Shown piece by piece: positions 54,854 to 63,885 of a DNA stretch of 64,000 nucleotides; within the stretch, counting starts at the first letter, position 1, and every line of letters starts with the position of its first letter. The stretch is from Bacteroidota bacterium. Lineage in GTDB: Bacteria > Bacteroidota > Ignavibacteria > Ignavibacteriales > Ignavibacteriaceae. The DNA is taken from NCBI GenBank assembly GCA_020161395.1, contig JAIUOE010000003.1, positions 408,801 through 472,800 of the forward strand, given 5' to 3'. Position numbers and translations under genes: made by a program. The notes below the pieces were generated by a model. It searched no databases and was not told the DNA's origin. It saw only the letters and a list, made by a program, of their open reading frames with translations.

Positions 54854-56332
54854 ATGGAAACAACAATAATTGGTAATTACAGCCTTCTTATGCAAAGAGG
54901 CACCTGGAAAGATTTTGACTACTTTGAAGCAGTCCACTCCTCTCTTGGAATGAAAGTACAGCTTCTGATTTCAAAATCGGAGACTGAACCGGTCAACCTC
55001 GAAGGACTTAAGAAACTTCGGAAACTCGGATTTGAGTCAGTTCTCAAGATTTTCGAACTGTTTTACCACGAAGGCAGACTCGTTGTAATCACCGAGTACC
55101 CTTCGCAGATGTCGCTTTTCGATTATTTCTACACTTTAAATCGTCCCCTCGATCCCGTAAAAGCAGTCGACATTGTAACCGAGATTCTCGAAGCATTGGA
55201 AGAACTCCACAACCTTGGATATGCCGTCGGGTTCCTTGATGAAAGCATGATTTTTTTCATTCAGGGGAAAAAAATAAAAATAGGCGGGAACTGGCTTGTA
55301 CATTTTGAAAATGTCAGGGTAACCGGTGAATATGAACTGGCTGAAAATGATGCTTTCGAAGCCCGGATCAGGGATGTAGCCAGATGTGGAGCCATTCTGT
55401 TTCGTTTCCTCAATCAGGATACACTGCTCCAAACCAATCTGAATTTCGCTGCTGTCTTACAGGCAAAACCTGCAAGTATCCCAAAACAACTCCTCGATAT
55501 TATTCATAAAGCAGTGAATCTTGACTCCCCTGCATACCGGGATGCCTCGGGACTGATTGCCGACCTCAAAACCGTCAGAACTCAACTGGAAGCTGATGCT
55601 GCAAAAAAATTTGAAGCTCCTCCGGAAGCCGGAAGAGTGGACAGCGGTTCCAGAGTAAAAGTTACCGCCATTCTCAAAGGTTCTGATACCATTTCAGAAT
55701 CAACCGCTGATAATCTGATCAAGGAAAAAAGTGCAAGACCAAAAATGTCTTTGGTCAACATATTTCTTATTCTTCTGATCGTAACTCTTGCGGCAGGCGG
55801 GTTGCTCTATATATTCAAAGGATCCATTTTTGGAACTAAAAGTACCAGACCTGAATCGCTCGAACAGGCACGACAGACTGCACCTCCAAAACTTGTGCAA
55901 AGTGATTCTCTGAAAGTTATAGTGAAGGAAACAGTGGAGATTTTGCTTCAGTCGGCTTCTGCAGAGAGAGATCTGCTCCTCACGAGACAAAATCAACTCG
56001 ATTCAACAGGTAAGGCTTCATTGGAGTTTTTCACCGAACTCTATAATGGACTGGTCGAGCTGAAGTCGGATAAACCTGAGTCAGCTTATCCGGGACTTGA
56101 AAAAGCCTCCAACAAGTCAGATAAATCGGTGAAACAACTTGACGCATCACTGGCACTCGGCTGCTATTCGATCCTTAAAAACGAGGGCGAAAATGCGTGG
56201 CTTTACCTCGAAAATTATGCTGTATCACTTGAGACAAAATTACCGGAAGCAGCAAATCTGACTGCTGATGAGAAAACAAAAATTGAACTTAAAAAGAATT
56301 ATCTCGGCAGGCTAAGAGCCAATTTCAAATAG
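54854..56332 (+). CDS. Transmembrane pseudokinase, kinase-like fold without catalytic residues
   Basis: The 492-residue protein opens with about 240 residues that follow the layout of a Ser/Thr kinase domain: GFESVLKIFELFYHEGRLVVITEYPSQMSLFDYF (hinge-like), LHNLGYAVGFLDESMIFF in the place of the HRD loop, IKIGGNWLVHF in the place of DFG. HRD Asp is Phe127, its Lys is Asp129, Asn is Met132; the VAIK Lys position holds Leu38; no glycine loop. So catalysis is not expected. A membrane segment (about 300-320) follows a 50-residue linker, and an extracytoplasmic helical part ends the protein. It begins 54 bases after the second Lpt gene. Function unknown. Confidence 0.75.
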   Translation: METTIIGNYSLLMQRGTWKDFDYFEAVHSSLGMKVQLLISKSETEPVNLEGLKKLRKLGFESVLKIFELFYHEGRLVVITEYPSQMSLFDYFYTLNRPLDPVKAVDIVTEILEALEELHNLGYAVGFLDESMIFFIQGKKIKIGGNWLVHFENVRVTGEYELAENDAFEARIRDVARCGAILFRFLNQDTLLQTNLNFAAVLQAKPASIPKQLLDIIHKAVNLDSPAYRDASGLIADLKTVRTQLEADAAKKFEAPPEAGRVDSGSRVKVTAILKGSDTISESTADNLIKEKSARPKMSLVNIFLILLIVTLAAGGLLYIFKGSIFGTKSTRPESLEQARQTAPPKLVQSDSLKVIVKETVEILLQSASAERDLLLTRQNQLDSTGKASLEFFTELYNGLVELKSDKPESAYPGLEKASNKSDKSVKQLDASLALGCYSILKNEGENAWLYLENYAVSLETKLPEAANLTADEKTKIELKKNYLGRLRANFK

Positions 56333-56393
56333 CCTCACTGGAGATTTTTATTTCACAAGCGACAAAAATTTCTGCGGGGATCGCGAAACTGTC

Positions 56394-57038
56394 CTACAGA
56401 TCTGCCCTGTATGAAATTCCGAGTCCCTGAGTAAAGTTTTTCAGAGTCAATCCAGAGTTAGCTTCGACCGATGAGTTGAACTGCGTATAGAATACAGCTC
56501 TGAAATCGATTTCTCCTCCCGGCACCTGAAAACTGAACCCTGCTCCATAAACAAGACCGAGTGCGACGGTCGTGATTCCTTCCACATCTTTTGGTCCCAA
56601 AGAACCACCAACAGCATAATACTCCTTTACTTTACCTCCCAACAGATAGGAAATTGATGGTCCGGCGAATGCAGAGACTGTCAGAGGTCCATCCTCCGTC
56701 GTGTACCGCGATTTTAAGAGAATCGAGAAGTCGAGATAACTCAGATCATACTCATATTTTGTGGCTTTTGGCGTGAGCACAACCGGAGAAGTGACAGGTG
56801 ACGGAAGCAGTGAGAGATCACCACCCCGTTTTACGAATCCAATCTGGGGGCTGACATATAAATAATTTGAGATTTGCACATCGGAAAAAAGAGCAACAAA
56901 TGGTTTCAAAACACCGGTTTCCTGATGAGTGGTCATGGTTGCGAATCCCGCCTTTGAGAGCCCTGCTTCGATTCCGATATTTCCTTGAGCTTTCGCAATT
57001 ACTGAAATCAATAAAATTATTATGGCTGTCTTTTTCAT
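56394..57038 (-). CDS. Outer membrane beta-barrel protein, PorT-like
   Basis: The 214-residue protein has a signal peptide (KTAIIILLISVIAKAQG) and alternating strands as in eight-stranded barrels (GNIGIEAGLSKAGFAT, LYVSPQIGFVKRGGDLSL, YLDFSILLKSRY, FAGPSISYLLGGK, GLVYGAGFSFQVPGGEIDFRAVFYTQF). It fits the outer membrane barrel/PorT family common in Bacteroidota. Role is unknown. Confidence 0.75.
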   Translation of the reverse strand: MKKTAIIILLISVIAKAQGNIGIEAGLSKAGFATMTTHQETGVLKPFVALFSDVQISNYLYVSPQIGFVKRGGDLSLLPSPVTSPVVLTPKATKYEYDLSYLDFSILLKSRYTTEDGPLTVSAFAGPSISYLLGGKVKEYYAVGGSLGPKDVEGITTVALGLVYGAGFSFQVPGGEIDFRAVFYTQFNSSVEANSGLTLKNFTQGLGISYRADL

Positions 57039-57080
57039 CTCATTTTCTTTGGTGAATTTATTGTTATTTCCTAATAGTTC

Positions 57081-58262
57081 CTACAATTCCACACTTCCGG
57101 CACGAAGTTTTTCTTTCAACTGTTTTGCTGCAAGAGCATATCCGCCGTCGCTGGCATCAATCAGGTGAAAATGTTCATCTTCATATTTATCAACGATACA
57201 GGTAAGAAGTGCCGAGTCTGTGATGTGTATCCCGTAACAAATCAAACCTTTCCGGCTGAATTCATCGAGGGTTTGAAGCAGTCTCTCTTTCTGTTCCTCA
57301 CTGCTCGCTATCACCATCCTGATCATGTCATCCATCTTTATGTAATCGACATTCTTTTTTACATCCTCTTTGTACCTGCTCCAGTGGCTCCCCTTCTTCC
57401 CGAGCACACCGTTAAAAAACAGTGCTCCCGCTAAATTGAGATATATTAACCGGAAATAATATCTCAATTTTGAAAATCCCCTCCCGCCTCTTACAAGAAT
57501 TTCGTTTTTCAGCTTTTTATAACTGAAAACCAGATTCAGGTTTTGCGGTTGAATCGGGTTAAAATCGTTTTCAGTACCGTAAATGTTAAAAATTTCACCA
57601 ATTATTGTATCAAAAATTTCATTTTCTCTCTCCCCTCTTACCTTTGCTTTCACGAGTAACGCTAAAGTAAGTCCCTTGTGCGAAGGGATGCTGTTCCAAC
57701 GACATTCGAAACCTGTCAGGTCGGGAATCTCTTCAATTTTTTCCCTTATTAACCTGAAACATGTTGAATCGTCTCCCTGCTTTAACTGTCTCTCAACCTC
57801 CTCAAAACCCGATCCGCGAAAAAGCGCCTGCTGGTAATAGTCTGAAAATTTGTACTTTGCTGTTTTGAACTCAAAGCCTTCTTTTCTCAATCCCTGTATC
57901 GATGCATAACCGGTCCTGAGTTCGAGACCAAAACTGATCTCCGCAAAATACTTCATTTTCCGCAACGACTCAACGACTACCGGCTCGAACCTTTGAGGTA
58001 CAAGCATAATTGCGCCGTCGCCTCCAAAAATGAAGGGGAATTTCTCTTTCCCGGTAGCGTTCCTGACCGCTGCAATAACTGCAGCTCCGCAGGAGTTAAC
58101 ATCTTTGTATCTTCCCTCGGCGATTGCGATGGTGGAATTGGTAATGTCCGTTATCAGCACCATCCAGTCGCCGGGTACATCCTTGTAGTTTGATAACTTT
58201 GCAGCATCAATAAATCTGGTCAATGTCTCCAACTCCAGGAAAAAATTTTCAAAATGCATCAT
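57081..58262 (-). CDS. DUF3095 protein with nucleotidyl-cyclase-like residues
   Basis: The 393-residue protein matches the DUF3095 pattern. The N-terminal part has GDWMVLITDITNSTIAIAEGRYKDVN (Asp39) and FPFIFGGDGAIMLVP (Asp82). These look like the two metal-binding Asp of class III adenylyl cyclases (DxxxFT and GD). The rest (HWSRYKEDVKKNVDYIKMDDMIRMVIASSEEQKERLLQTLDE) is a C-terminal helical and beta part. No membrane segment. Whether it makes a cyclic nucleotide is not known and this is inference. Confidence 0.75.
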   Translation of the reverse strand: MMHFENFFLELETLTRFIDAAKLSNYKDVPGDWMVLITDITNSTIAIAEGRYKDVNSCGAAVIAAVRNATGKEKFPFIFGGDGAIMLVPQRFEPVVVESLRKMKYFAEISFGLELRTGYASIQGLRKEGFEFKTAKYKFSDYYQQALFRGSGFEEVERQLKQGDDSTCFRLIREKIEEIPDLTGFECRWNSIPSHKGLTLALLVKAKVRGERENEIFDTIIGEIFNIYGTENDFNPIQPQNLNLVFSYKKLKNEILVRGGRGFSKLRYYFRLIYLNLAGALFFNGVLGKKGSHWSRYKEDVKKNVDYIKMDDMIRMVIASSEEQKERLLQTLDEFSRKGLICYGIHITDSALLTCIVDKYEDEHFHLIDASDGGYALAAKQLKEKLRAGSVEL

Positions 58263-58312
58263 TTAATCGAAATTTCAAAATTCAAATATCCAACTTATAA
58301 TATTAATAAAAA

Positions 58313-58338
58313 AAGCTGCCCCGTCTCTGAAGCAGCTT
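58313..58338 (-). terminator. Intrinsic terminator downstream of the GHL10 gene
   Basis: AAGCTGC at 58313-58319 and GCAGCTT at 58332-58338 form a 7-pair stem with a 12-base loop; on the minus strand it is followed by a run of T. It lies 60 bases after the stop of the GHL10 gene and just before the DUF3095 gene. Confidence 0.7.
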
Positions 58339-58382
58339 AATTTTGGTATTATGATGAAAGTCACGAGAAATCATGACTCATT

Positions 58383-58400
58383 ACTAATAACTCATAACTA
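58383..58400 (-). repeat. Heptamer-type repeat at a stop codon (copy 2)
   Basis: The same 18 bases as at 25223-25240, read TAGTTATGAGTTATTAGT on the minus strand, beginning with the TAG stop of the GHL10 gene. Further AGTAATG and AGTCATG units follow. Confidence 0.6.
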
Positions 58401-60752
58401 TTTGATCAGCATCAGTTTCTTGGTGATCGATTTATTGCCCGCTTCGAGTTTATAGATATAAACTCCCGAAGGAAGTGGTGATGCATCAAATTTGACAAGG
58501 TAGTTGCCGGCAGAATAATATCCTTCTGCGAGAACAGCAACCTGCATACCTGTTGCATCGTAAACCTTCAGAGTAATCTGACTCGATTCGGGGATCGCAA
58601 ATTTAATTGAGGTCACCGGATTAAAAGGATTCGGATAGTTTTGTGACATCTGGAAGTCTGTCGGAACTCCTTCTTCCTTTTCAACATCCGTGGTAACCTT
58701 GGTTTTGAATCTGAACGGTTCAGACCATTCACCATGCCCGTGCTGATTTACACCTTTGACTCTCCAGTAGTAAATTTTATTCAGCGAAAGTCCGTTAAAT
58801 GGAATTGAAGTACCGGTGTAATTGGTTGCATTGATAACAAGAGACCCGGGATCAAACACATTCGTACTCGAGAGTTGAATGCTGTAACTGTCTGCTATTG
58901 GATTGCTGCCCCAAACGAGTAAGGAATCAAGACCCACATTCGTGGTTTTATCAAGAGGAGCCAGAAGTTGAGGTGCACCCGGAGTAAGGGTTACAAATGT
59001 GAAGGAAGATGACCAGGCACCAACGCCTGCAGCATTTTGTGCTCTCACTCTCCAGTAATATGTTTTCTGACCTTTCAGATTACTGAAAACAGCAAAAGTA
59101 TCAACCAGCGAACTTATATTTACAACAATGAGTGAATCGAACGAAGGATCTTCGCCCACTTGCAAGGTGTAGTTTGATGCACCGAGAAGATAATTCCATT
59201 TCACTGTTACTGTGTCTCTCTGTCCACTGCCGTTTGCAGGAGAGGCAAGAACTACAGAAGTAAGTGGCGAAACCTGCACGATATTGCTTACTGCACTCTC
59301 ATTGTAGTTTCTGTCAAGAGCTGTTACAGCAAAATACCAGGTGGTCGGAGTGGATGAAGGAGCCGGTCTGGCTTCTCTGACTCCAAAAACATCTTCAATA
59401 TTTACGCTGTTGTCAAAATCCTGCGGAGTGGGATTTGGCGTGGTAAACTTATAGACCACATACCTTACTGCTGTATCTCCATCAGTTGCGGTGAGGGGTA
59501 CATCCCATCTCAAAGCGGAAGTTCCATTACCGGGAACTCTCTCAAAATGGAAATTCCTCGGTGGATTTGGAGCAACATTGTCTTTCCAGCTCATTACCGG
59601 AAGCAGGGCTTTTGTGTTATACAGATTCTGTTTAAGTGAATCAGCAAATCCTTTGAAATTCGAGATAAAATCCTGTGCACGGAAGAAGACACTTCCTCTT
59701 GTCTTTGGATTTGCCCGGTTCGCCCTGATCTGATTATGAATTTCACTCGCATTATTCCATTGTGGAATTCTGTAGGTAGCCTGACCGGGATAGAAATGAC
59801 GGTTGTTTGCAAACACACTGTCTGCCCACCATGGCATAAGTTTTGCATAATCCTGTCCTCCACCAAAGGGCCAGTAAAGCTGCGGAGTAAGATAATCAAC
59901 AGCTCTCCACTGCAACCAGGTAATGGCATCACAATATATGGAGGAATAAGCGTCAAGACCGGTAATTCCGGGAGGTACACCATTTTTCCAGATACCGAAA
60001 GGACTCATGCCAAACTTGATGTGGTTCTTGTAAAAATGGACACTGTCGTTAATTGCTTTGATCAGAATGTTGACATTATCTCTTCGCCAGTCGTGAATGT
60101 TTGTGAATCCACGGTTGTAAAGCCGCCACGAGGCGGAATCCTGATTTGTTATCTGATTGTTGGGATAGGGATAGAAATAGTCATCCATATGGACTCCATC
60201 CACATCATATCTCTTAATAACATCCAGAATTACAGAAAGAACATACTCACGAACCATTGGAAGACCGGGATCGAGGAATTTTGCAGTTCCTGTCTGAAGC
60301 CCCCATTCAGGATGCTCTACAAGAACATGCGTTGGATGAAGGGTATAGTTGCCCACTGCTCTCTCTGCTCTGTAAGGATTGAACCAGGCATGAAGTTCCA
60401 TTCCCCTTTTATGAGCTTCTTCAATCGCAAATTGAAGTGGATCATAACTGGGTGCGAGGCCCTGTTGTCCCGTAAGCCAGTAAGACCACGGTTCAATCTG
60501 TGAAGGATACATTGCGTCACTCTCACTTCTTACCTGGAAGATTACAGTATTTATTCCTGTCGCCTTCAAGGCATCGAGAAGAGTTATCAGTTCATTTTTT
60601 TGTGCGGTTGCATTCAGTCCGCGTGTCAGGGGCCAATCGAGATTGGTCACTGTGGCTATCCAGGATGCCCTGAATTCTCTTTTAGGGTTCTGGGCATTCG
60701 AAATTCCCATCACAAGGACGAGAATCAGGAACAAAATTTTAACATTTTTCAT
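58398..60752 (-). CDS. Secreted GHL10-type glycoside hydrolase with FnIII domains and T9SS tail
   Basis: A 784-residue protein with a signal peptide (FLILVLVMGISNA), a GHL10 / DUF187 TIM-barrel domain (about 25-380: REFRASWIATVTNLDWP, INTVIFQVRSESDAMYPS, GMELHAWFNPYR, DVDGVHMDDYFYPYP with acidic pair), one FnIII-type domain (about 395-490), two more FnIII-like domains (500-685) and the T9SS tail (MSQNYPNPFNPVTSIKFAIP ... KKLMLIK). Relatives cut glycans or peptidoglycan. The substrate is not evident. Confidence 0.9.
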   Translation of the reverse strand: MKNVKILFLILVLVMGISNAQNPKREFRASWIATVTNLDWPLTRGLNATAQKNELITLLDALKATGINTVIFQVRSESDAMYPSQIEPWSYWLTGQQGLAPSYDPLQFAIEEAHKRGMELHAWFNPYRAERAVGNYTLHPTHVLVEHPEWGLQTGTAKFLDPGLPMVREYVLSVILDVIKRYDVDGVHMDDYFYPYPNNQITNQDSASWRLYNRGFTNIHDWRRDNVNILIKAINDSVHFYKNHIKFGMSPFGIWKNGVPPGITGLDAYSSIYCDAITWLQWRAVDYLTPQLYWPFGGGQDYAKLMPWWADSVFANNRHFYPGQATYRIPQWNNASEIHNQIRANRANPKTRGSVFFRAQDFISNFKGFADSLKQNLYNTKALLPVMSWKDNVAPNPPRNFHFERVPGNGTSALRWDVPLTATDGDTAVRYVVYKFTTPNPTPQDFDNSVNIEDVFGVREARPAPSSTPTTWYFAVTALDRNYNESAVSNIVQVSPLTSVVLASPANGSGQRDTVTVKWNYLLGASNYTLQVGEDPSFDSLIVVNISSLVDTFAVFSNLKGQKTYYWRVRAQNAAGVGAWSSSFTFVTLTPGAPQLLAPLDKTTNVGLDSLLVWGSNPIADSYSIQLSSTNVFDPGSLVINATNYTGTSIPFNGLSLNKIYYWRVKGVNQHGHGEWSEPFRFKTKVTTDVEKEEGVPTDFQMSQNYPNPFNPVTSIKFAIPESSQITLKVYDATGMQVAVLAEGYYSAGNYLVKFDASPLPSGVYIYKLEAGNKSITKKLMLIK

Positions 60753-60810
60753 TGTACCTCAACAATATATTTTTCGAAAACACTTTTAATCTTTTATTTC
60801 TCTGAGCCCG

Positions 60811-61224
60811 ATGAAACAATTTTTTGTATATATACTAATATCTCTATTTTTTCTCTCAATTACAACTTTATTTTACGGTTGTAAAGATACTATTAATCAG
60901 GCAGATGTGGATTCGGTAATTATCCCCGACAAGGGAGTTTCTTACCAGGCTCACATCCAACCTGTAATGCTCCTTAAATGCGCTTTCTCGGGCTGTCACG
61001 ACGATCAATCCCGTGCAGGGGGACTTAGCTTCACCAATTACTTTAACACGGTGGCAGACCTTACAGTGGTCGTACCCAATGAACCTCAGAACAGCAGGCT
61101 CATCTGGTCCATAGAAGGTATTTCGGGAGGCAGCCCAATGCCGCCTGTCGGTTACCCCAGAATGACCATCAACCAGATTAAAGGTTTCAGAACCTGGGTC
61201 GGTGAAGGCGCCAAAAACAACTGA
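60811..61224 (+). CDS. Small cytochrome c-like lipoprotein with CX4CH motif
   Basis: The 137-residue protein has a lipobox (FYGC, Cys24), then SYQAHIQPVMLLKCAFSGCHDDQSRAGGLSF, with Cys57-x4-Cys62-His63, and a later GGSPMPPVGYPRMT with a likely axial Met. This is the layout of Bacteroidota cytochrome c-like domains, but the heme motif has four residues between the Cys instead of two. It ends next to the epimerase gene on the opposite strand without a gap. Confidence 0.7.
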   Translation: MKQFFVYILISLFFLSITTLFYGCKDTINQADVDSVIIPDKGVSYQAHIQPVMLLKCAFSGCHDDQSRAGGLSFTNYFNTVADLTVVVPNEPQNSRLIWSIEGISGGSPMPPVGYPRMTINQIKGFRTWVGEGAKNN

Positions 61225-62217
61225 TTATTTTATCCAGCCTTCTTTTTTCGACCAGGCTACAGTTCTTTTTATTCCCTCTTCAAGACTGACTTCCTGACGG
61301 AATCCAAAATCTTTCATCGCTTTCGCAGGACTTGTCACCCAGTGCATCTGAACAAGGTCTCTCGCTTTCTCAAGATTCAAAGTTGCAGCTTTACTGCTGA
61401 ACATTGAAAAGAACTGTGCGACAGCCGATACCACATAAACCATGGCGTGTGGAAAAACGAGTTTAAAAGCCTTCCTGCCAAAAATCTTGTGACAAATTTC
61501 GCCGACTTCATCCCAGGTATAAACTTTTTCGCTGCTGAGGAAATAAACCTCACCCGATGATTTTGGACTCATCGCCGCCAAATAAAGTCCGTTCACAACA
61601 TCATGAACATGAAGAAGAGAGATCGTCTTTTTCGCAAAGCCCACTTTTGTAAAAAGCCCCTTAGCATAAGTCTGGAAAAATAATCCCACCTCGGTATCCC
61701 GTTCACCATAAATTGCAGGGCATCTTAGAACTGTTACAGGGAGTCTGGATTTATATGAAATTACAAGTTTCTCCTGCTCAAGTTTGCTTTTACCATAGGT
61801 TGTCAAAGGATTTGGTGTGTGCGCTTCAGTTATCGGTTTGCCATCAGGCGAGGGACCTGCTACGGTCTGACTGCCGGAAACTACAAATTTCTTTATCGGG
61901 GCACCTGACTCAAGGGCCGCGTCCAGCAAAGTCCGGGTATTTTCCACATTTGATTCAAAATAACCTTCAGGTTTCTTCGATTTTACTGTTCCTGCGATAT
62001 GAAAAACATACGAGCAACCTGTCAGGGCTTTTACAAGTTCTGATTTATTTCCAAGCCCGGCATTTATCAATTCAACTTCTTTATCTTTTAGCCATTTCAG
62101 ATCACTTGTTTTCCTCACGATGCATTTTACAGCGAATCCTTCACTCAGAAGTCTGTCGACAAGGTGACTTCCAACAAATCCATTTGCTCCGGTCACTACG
62201 GCTATTTCTTTACTCAT
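61225..62217 (-). CDS. NAD-dependent epimerase/dehydratase-family protein
   Basis: An extended short-chain dehydrogenase of about 330 residues: VTGANGFVGSHLVDRLL (NAD site), FVVSGSQTVAGPSPDG, TYGKSKLEQEKLV (the YxxxK catalytic pair), LRCPAIYGERDTEVGLFFQ. ATG at 62217 has GGAG at 62221-62224 just upstream; TTG at 62226 is less likely. It is divergent from the serine palmitoyltransferase-like gene, 192 bases between starts. Known ceramide reductase CerR is of this fold, so a sphingolipid role is possible; nucleotide sugar epimerase is the alternative. Confidence 0.75.
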   Translation of the reverse strand: MSKEIAVVTGANGFVGSHLVDRLLSEGFAVKCIVRKTSDLKWLKDKEVELINAGLGNKSELVKALTGCSYVFHIAGTVKSKKPEGYFESNVENTRTLLDAALESGAPIKKFVVSGSQTVAGPSPDGKPITEAHTPNPLTTYGKSKLEQEKLVISYKSRLPVTVLRCPAIYGERDTEVGLFFQTYAKGLFTKVGFAKKTISLLHVHDVVNGLYLAAMSPKSSGEVYFLSSEKVYTWDEVGEICHKIFGRKAFKLVFPHAMVYVVSAVAQFFSMFSSKAATLNLEKARDLVQMHWVTSPAKAMKDFGFRQEVSLEEGIKRTVAWSKKEGWIK

Positions 62218-62400
62218 TTTCTCCAATCCGCGTTATTAATGAACTTTCGATCAGTTAATTCACTTATATCCTTGTAAGTGCAATTAAAATAATGATTTAT
62301 ATCACTTTTTTTTGTTTTTAACAAAAAATAAATTTACATTCGAGTTTTAAATTTAACGAATTTTTATTTATCTAAGTATTGCATAAACTAAAATCTCCCC

Positions 62401-62405
62401 GGAGG
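62401..62405 (+). promoter_or_regulatory. Ribosome binding site GGAGG setting a TTG start
   Basis: GGAGG at 62401-62405, four bases before the TTG at 62410, the first codon of the serine palmitoyltransferase-like gene. It is the clearest Shine-Dalgarno sequence in the window. Confidence 0.65.
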
Positions 62406-62409
62406 AAAT

Positions 62410-63600
62410 TTGAGCCTGTTCAAAAAATGTTATGAATTTACCAGAGCCGATGAAGTTAAAGAGATGGGACTGTACCCTTATTTTAGACCGATTGAAGCAA
62501 ATGAAGGACCCGTTGTACAGATTGAGGGGAAAAAAATCGTTATGGCCGGATCCAATAATTATCTTGGATTGACTGCCCATCCAAAAGTAAAAGAAGCTGC
62601 CATCAAAGCTGTAGAAAAATATGGAACAGGGTGTTCCGGGTCCCGCTACCTCACAGGTACACTTGACCTGCACAACGAACTTGAAGCCAGAATGGCAAAA
62701 TTCTTTAACGCGGAAGCTGTTCTCCTCTATTCCACCGGATTCCAGACTGCCCTCGGTGTTATCCCGACACTTGTACAAAAAGGTGATTATGTCATCTCTG
62801 ACAAAGACAACCATGCCTGTATTGTTACCGGAAACCTGATCGCTAAAGGTTCAATGGTGGAAATGGTGCGTTACAAGCACAATGATATGAAAGACCTCGA
62901 GAGAGTAATTTCCAAATTACCGATCGAAGCCGGAAAACTTATCGTTAGCGATGGTGTTTTCTCAACCGGTGGTGAAATTGTTGATCTGCCGACACTGAAT
63001 CAGGTAGCAAAACAGTACAATGCCCAAATCCTTATCGATGATGCTCATTCAGTGGGTGTTATTGGTGTTGGCGGCAGAGGAACTGCATCAGAATTCGGAC
63101 TTGAAAAAGAAATCGATCTCGGAATGGGTACCTTCTCAAAAACTTTTGCCTCACTCGGTGGTTTCGTTTACGGACCTGAAAGAGTGATCAACTTCCTTAA
63201 ACATCAGTCTCCTGCACTTATTTTCTCTGCTTCTCCAACTCCTGCTTCAGTAGCGGCTGCTCTCGCGGCTCTCGATATCCTCGAAGCTGAACCGGAAAGA
63301 GTAACCAAACTTATCAGTAATGCAAATTATGCAAGAACAAAACTGAGAGATGCCGGATTTAAGGTAACCGACGGAAGAACGGCAATAGTACCCGTAATCG
63401 TCGGTGATGATGCACTCGCTTTCCAAATGTGGCGCAAACTTTATGACAATGGTGTATTCGTGAATGTATTTATCTCACCCGGTGTACCTCCCGGAAGACA
63501 GATGATGAGAACTTCCTACATGTCTACACATGAAACAGAACATCTTGATTATATTGTCGATACTTTCAAAAAAGTCGGAAGCGAACTCGGAATAATCTGA
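62410..63600 (+). CDS. spt: Alpha-oxoamine synthase, serine palmitoyltransferase-like
   Basis: A PLP enzyme joining an amino acid with an acyl-CoA. The 396-residue protein shows [86 protein letters not shown] and the PLP Lys in [15 protein letters not shown]. The N-terminal layout (LYPYFRPIE) resembles bacterial serine palmitoyltransferases of sphingolipid-making Bacteroidota more than KBL or BioF, but KBL is not excluded. It begins with TTG after GGAGG and ends before a terminator. Confidence 0.85.
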   Translation: MSLFKKCYEFTRADEVKEMGLYPYFRPIEANEGPVVQIEGKKIVMAGSNNYLGLTAHPKVKEAAIKAVEKYGTGCSGSRYLTGTLDLHNELEARMAKFFNAEAVLLYSTGFQTALGVIPTLVQKGDYVISDKDNHACIVTGNLIAKGSMVEMVRYKHNDMKDLERVISKLPIEAGKLIVSDGVFSTGGEIVDLPTLNQVAKQYNAQILIDDAHSVGVIGVGGRGTASEFGLEKEIDLGMGTFSKTFASLGGFVYGPERVINFLKHQSPALIFSASPTPASVAAALAALDILEAEPERVTKLISNANYARTKLRDAGFKVTDGRTAIVPVIVGDDALAFQMWRKLYDNGVFVNVFISPGVPPGRQMMRTSYMSTHETEHLDYIVDTFKKVGSELGII

Positions 63601-63623
63601 TATTCTTTCGGTTGATTTTAAAG

Positions 63624-63647
63624 AGGCTGTCTCAAAAGGGGCAGCCT
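63624..63647 (+). terminator. Intrinsic terminator after the serine palmitoyltransferase-like gene
   Basis: AGGCTGTCTC / GGGGCAGCCT (10 pairs with two G-U, loop AAAA) followed by a T-run at 63647-63653. Confidence 0.88.
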
Positions 63648-63690
63648 TTTTTATTATATTCTCAGATTTAGCAAAAAGAGTCTTCGCCTC

Positions 63691-63706
63691 AAGTTGGTTC
63701 CAACTT
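63691..63706. repeat. Inverted repeat AAGTTGG-TT-CCAACTT
   Basis: Perfect 7-base arms around TT between the terminator and the transposase start. Could belong to the insertion sequence end or an operator; unknown. Confidence 0.4.
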
Positions 63707-63748
63707 ATGATCTCCGTTTTATTTATTCCTCGCCTTACGTTAAATTCT

Positions 63749-63767
63749 AGAAGAGTCTGACTCTTCT
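63749..63767. repeat. Inverted repeat AGAAGAGTC-T-GACTCTTCT
   Basis: Perfect 9-base arms around a single T, 119 bases before the transposase start. Same uncertainty as the repeat at 63691-63706. Confidence 0.45.
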
Positions 63768-63885
63768 TTTCGCCTGAAAATTGACCAAATCAGTTTAGCC
63801 TAAATATGTTCTAACCTATTGTAATATATGGTAGTTAAGAGGAATATTTATTTTTAGATACGGTCAATTTTTCGTATTTTTGCAT

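Noticed and set aside
59736..60503. A 255-codon open frame opposite the GHL10 gene
   Set aside because: Antisense to the conserved catalytic domain with no family features.
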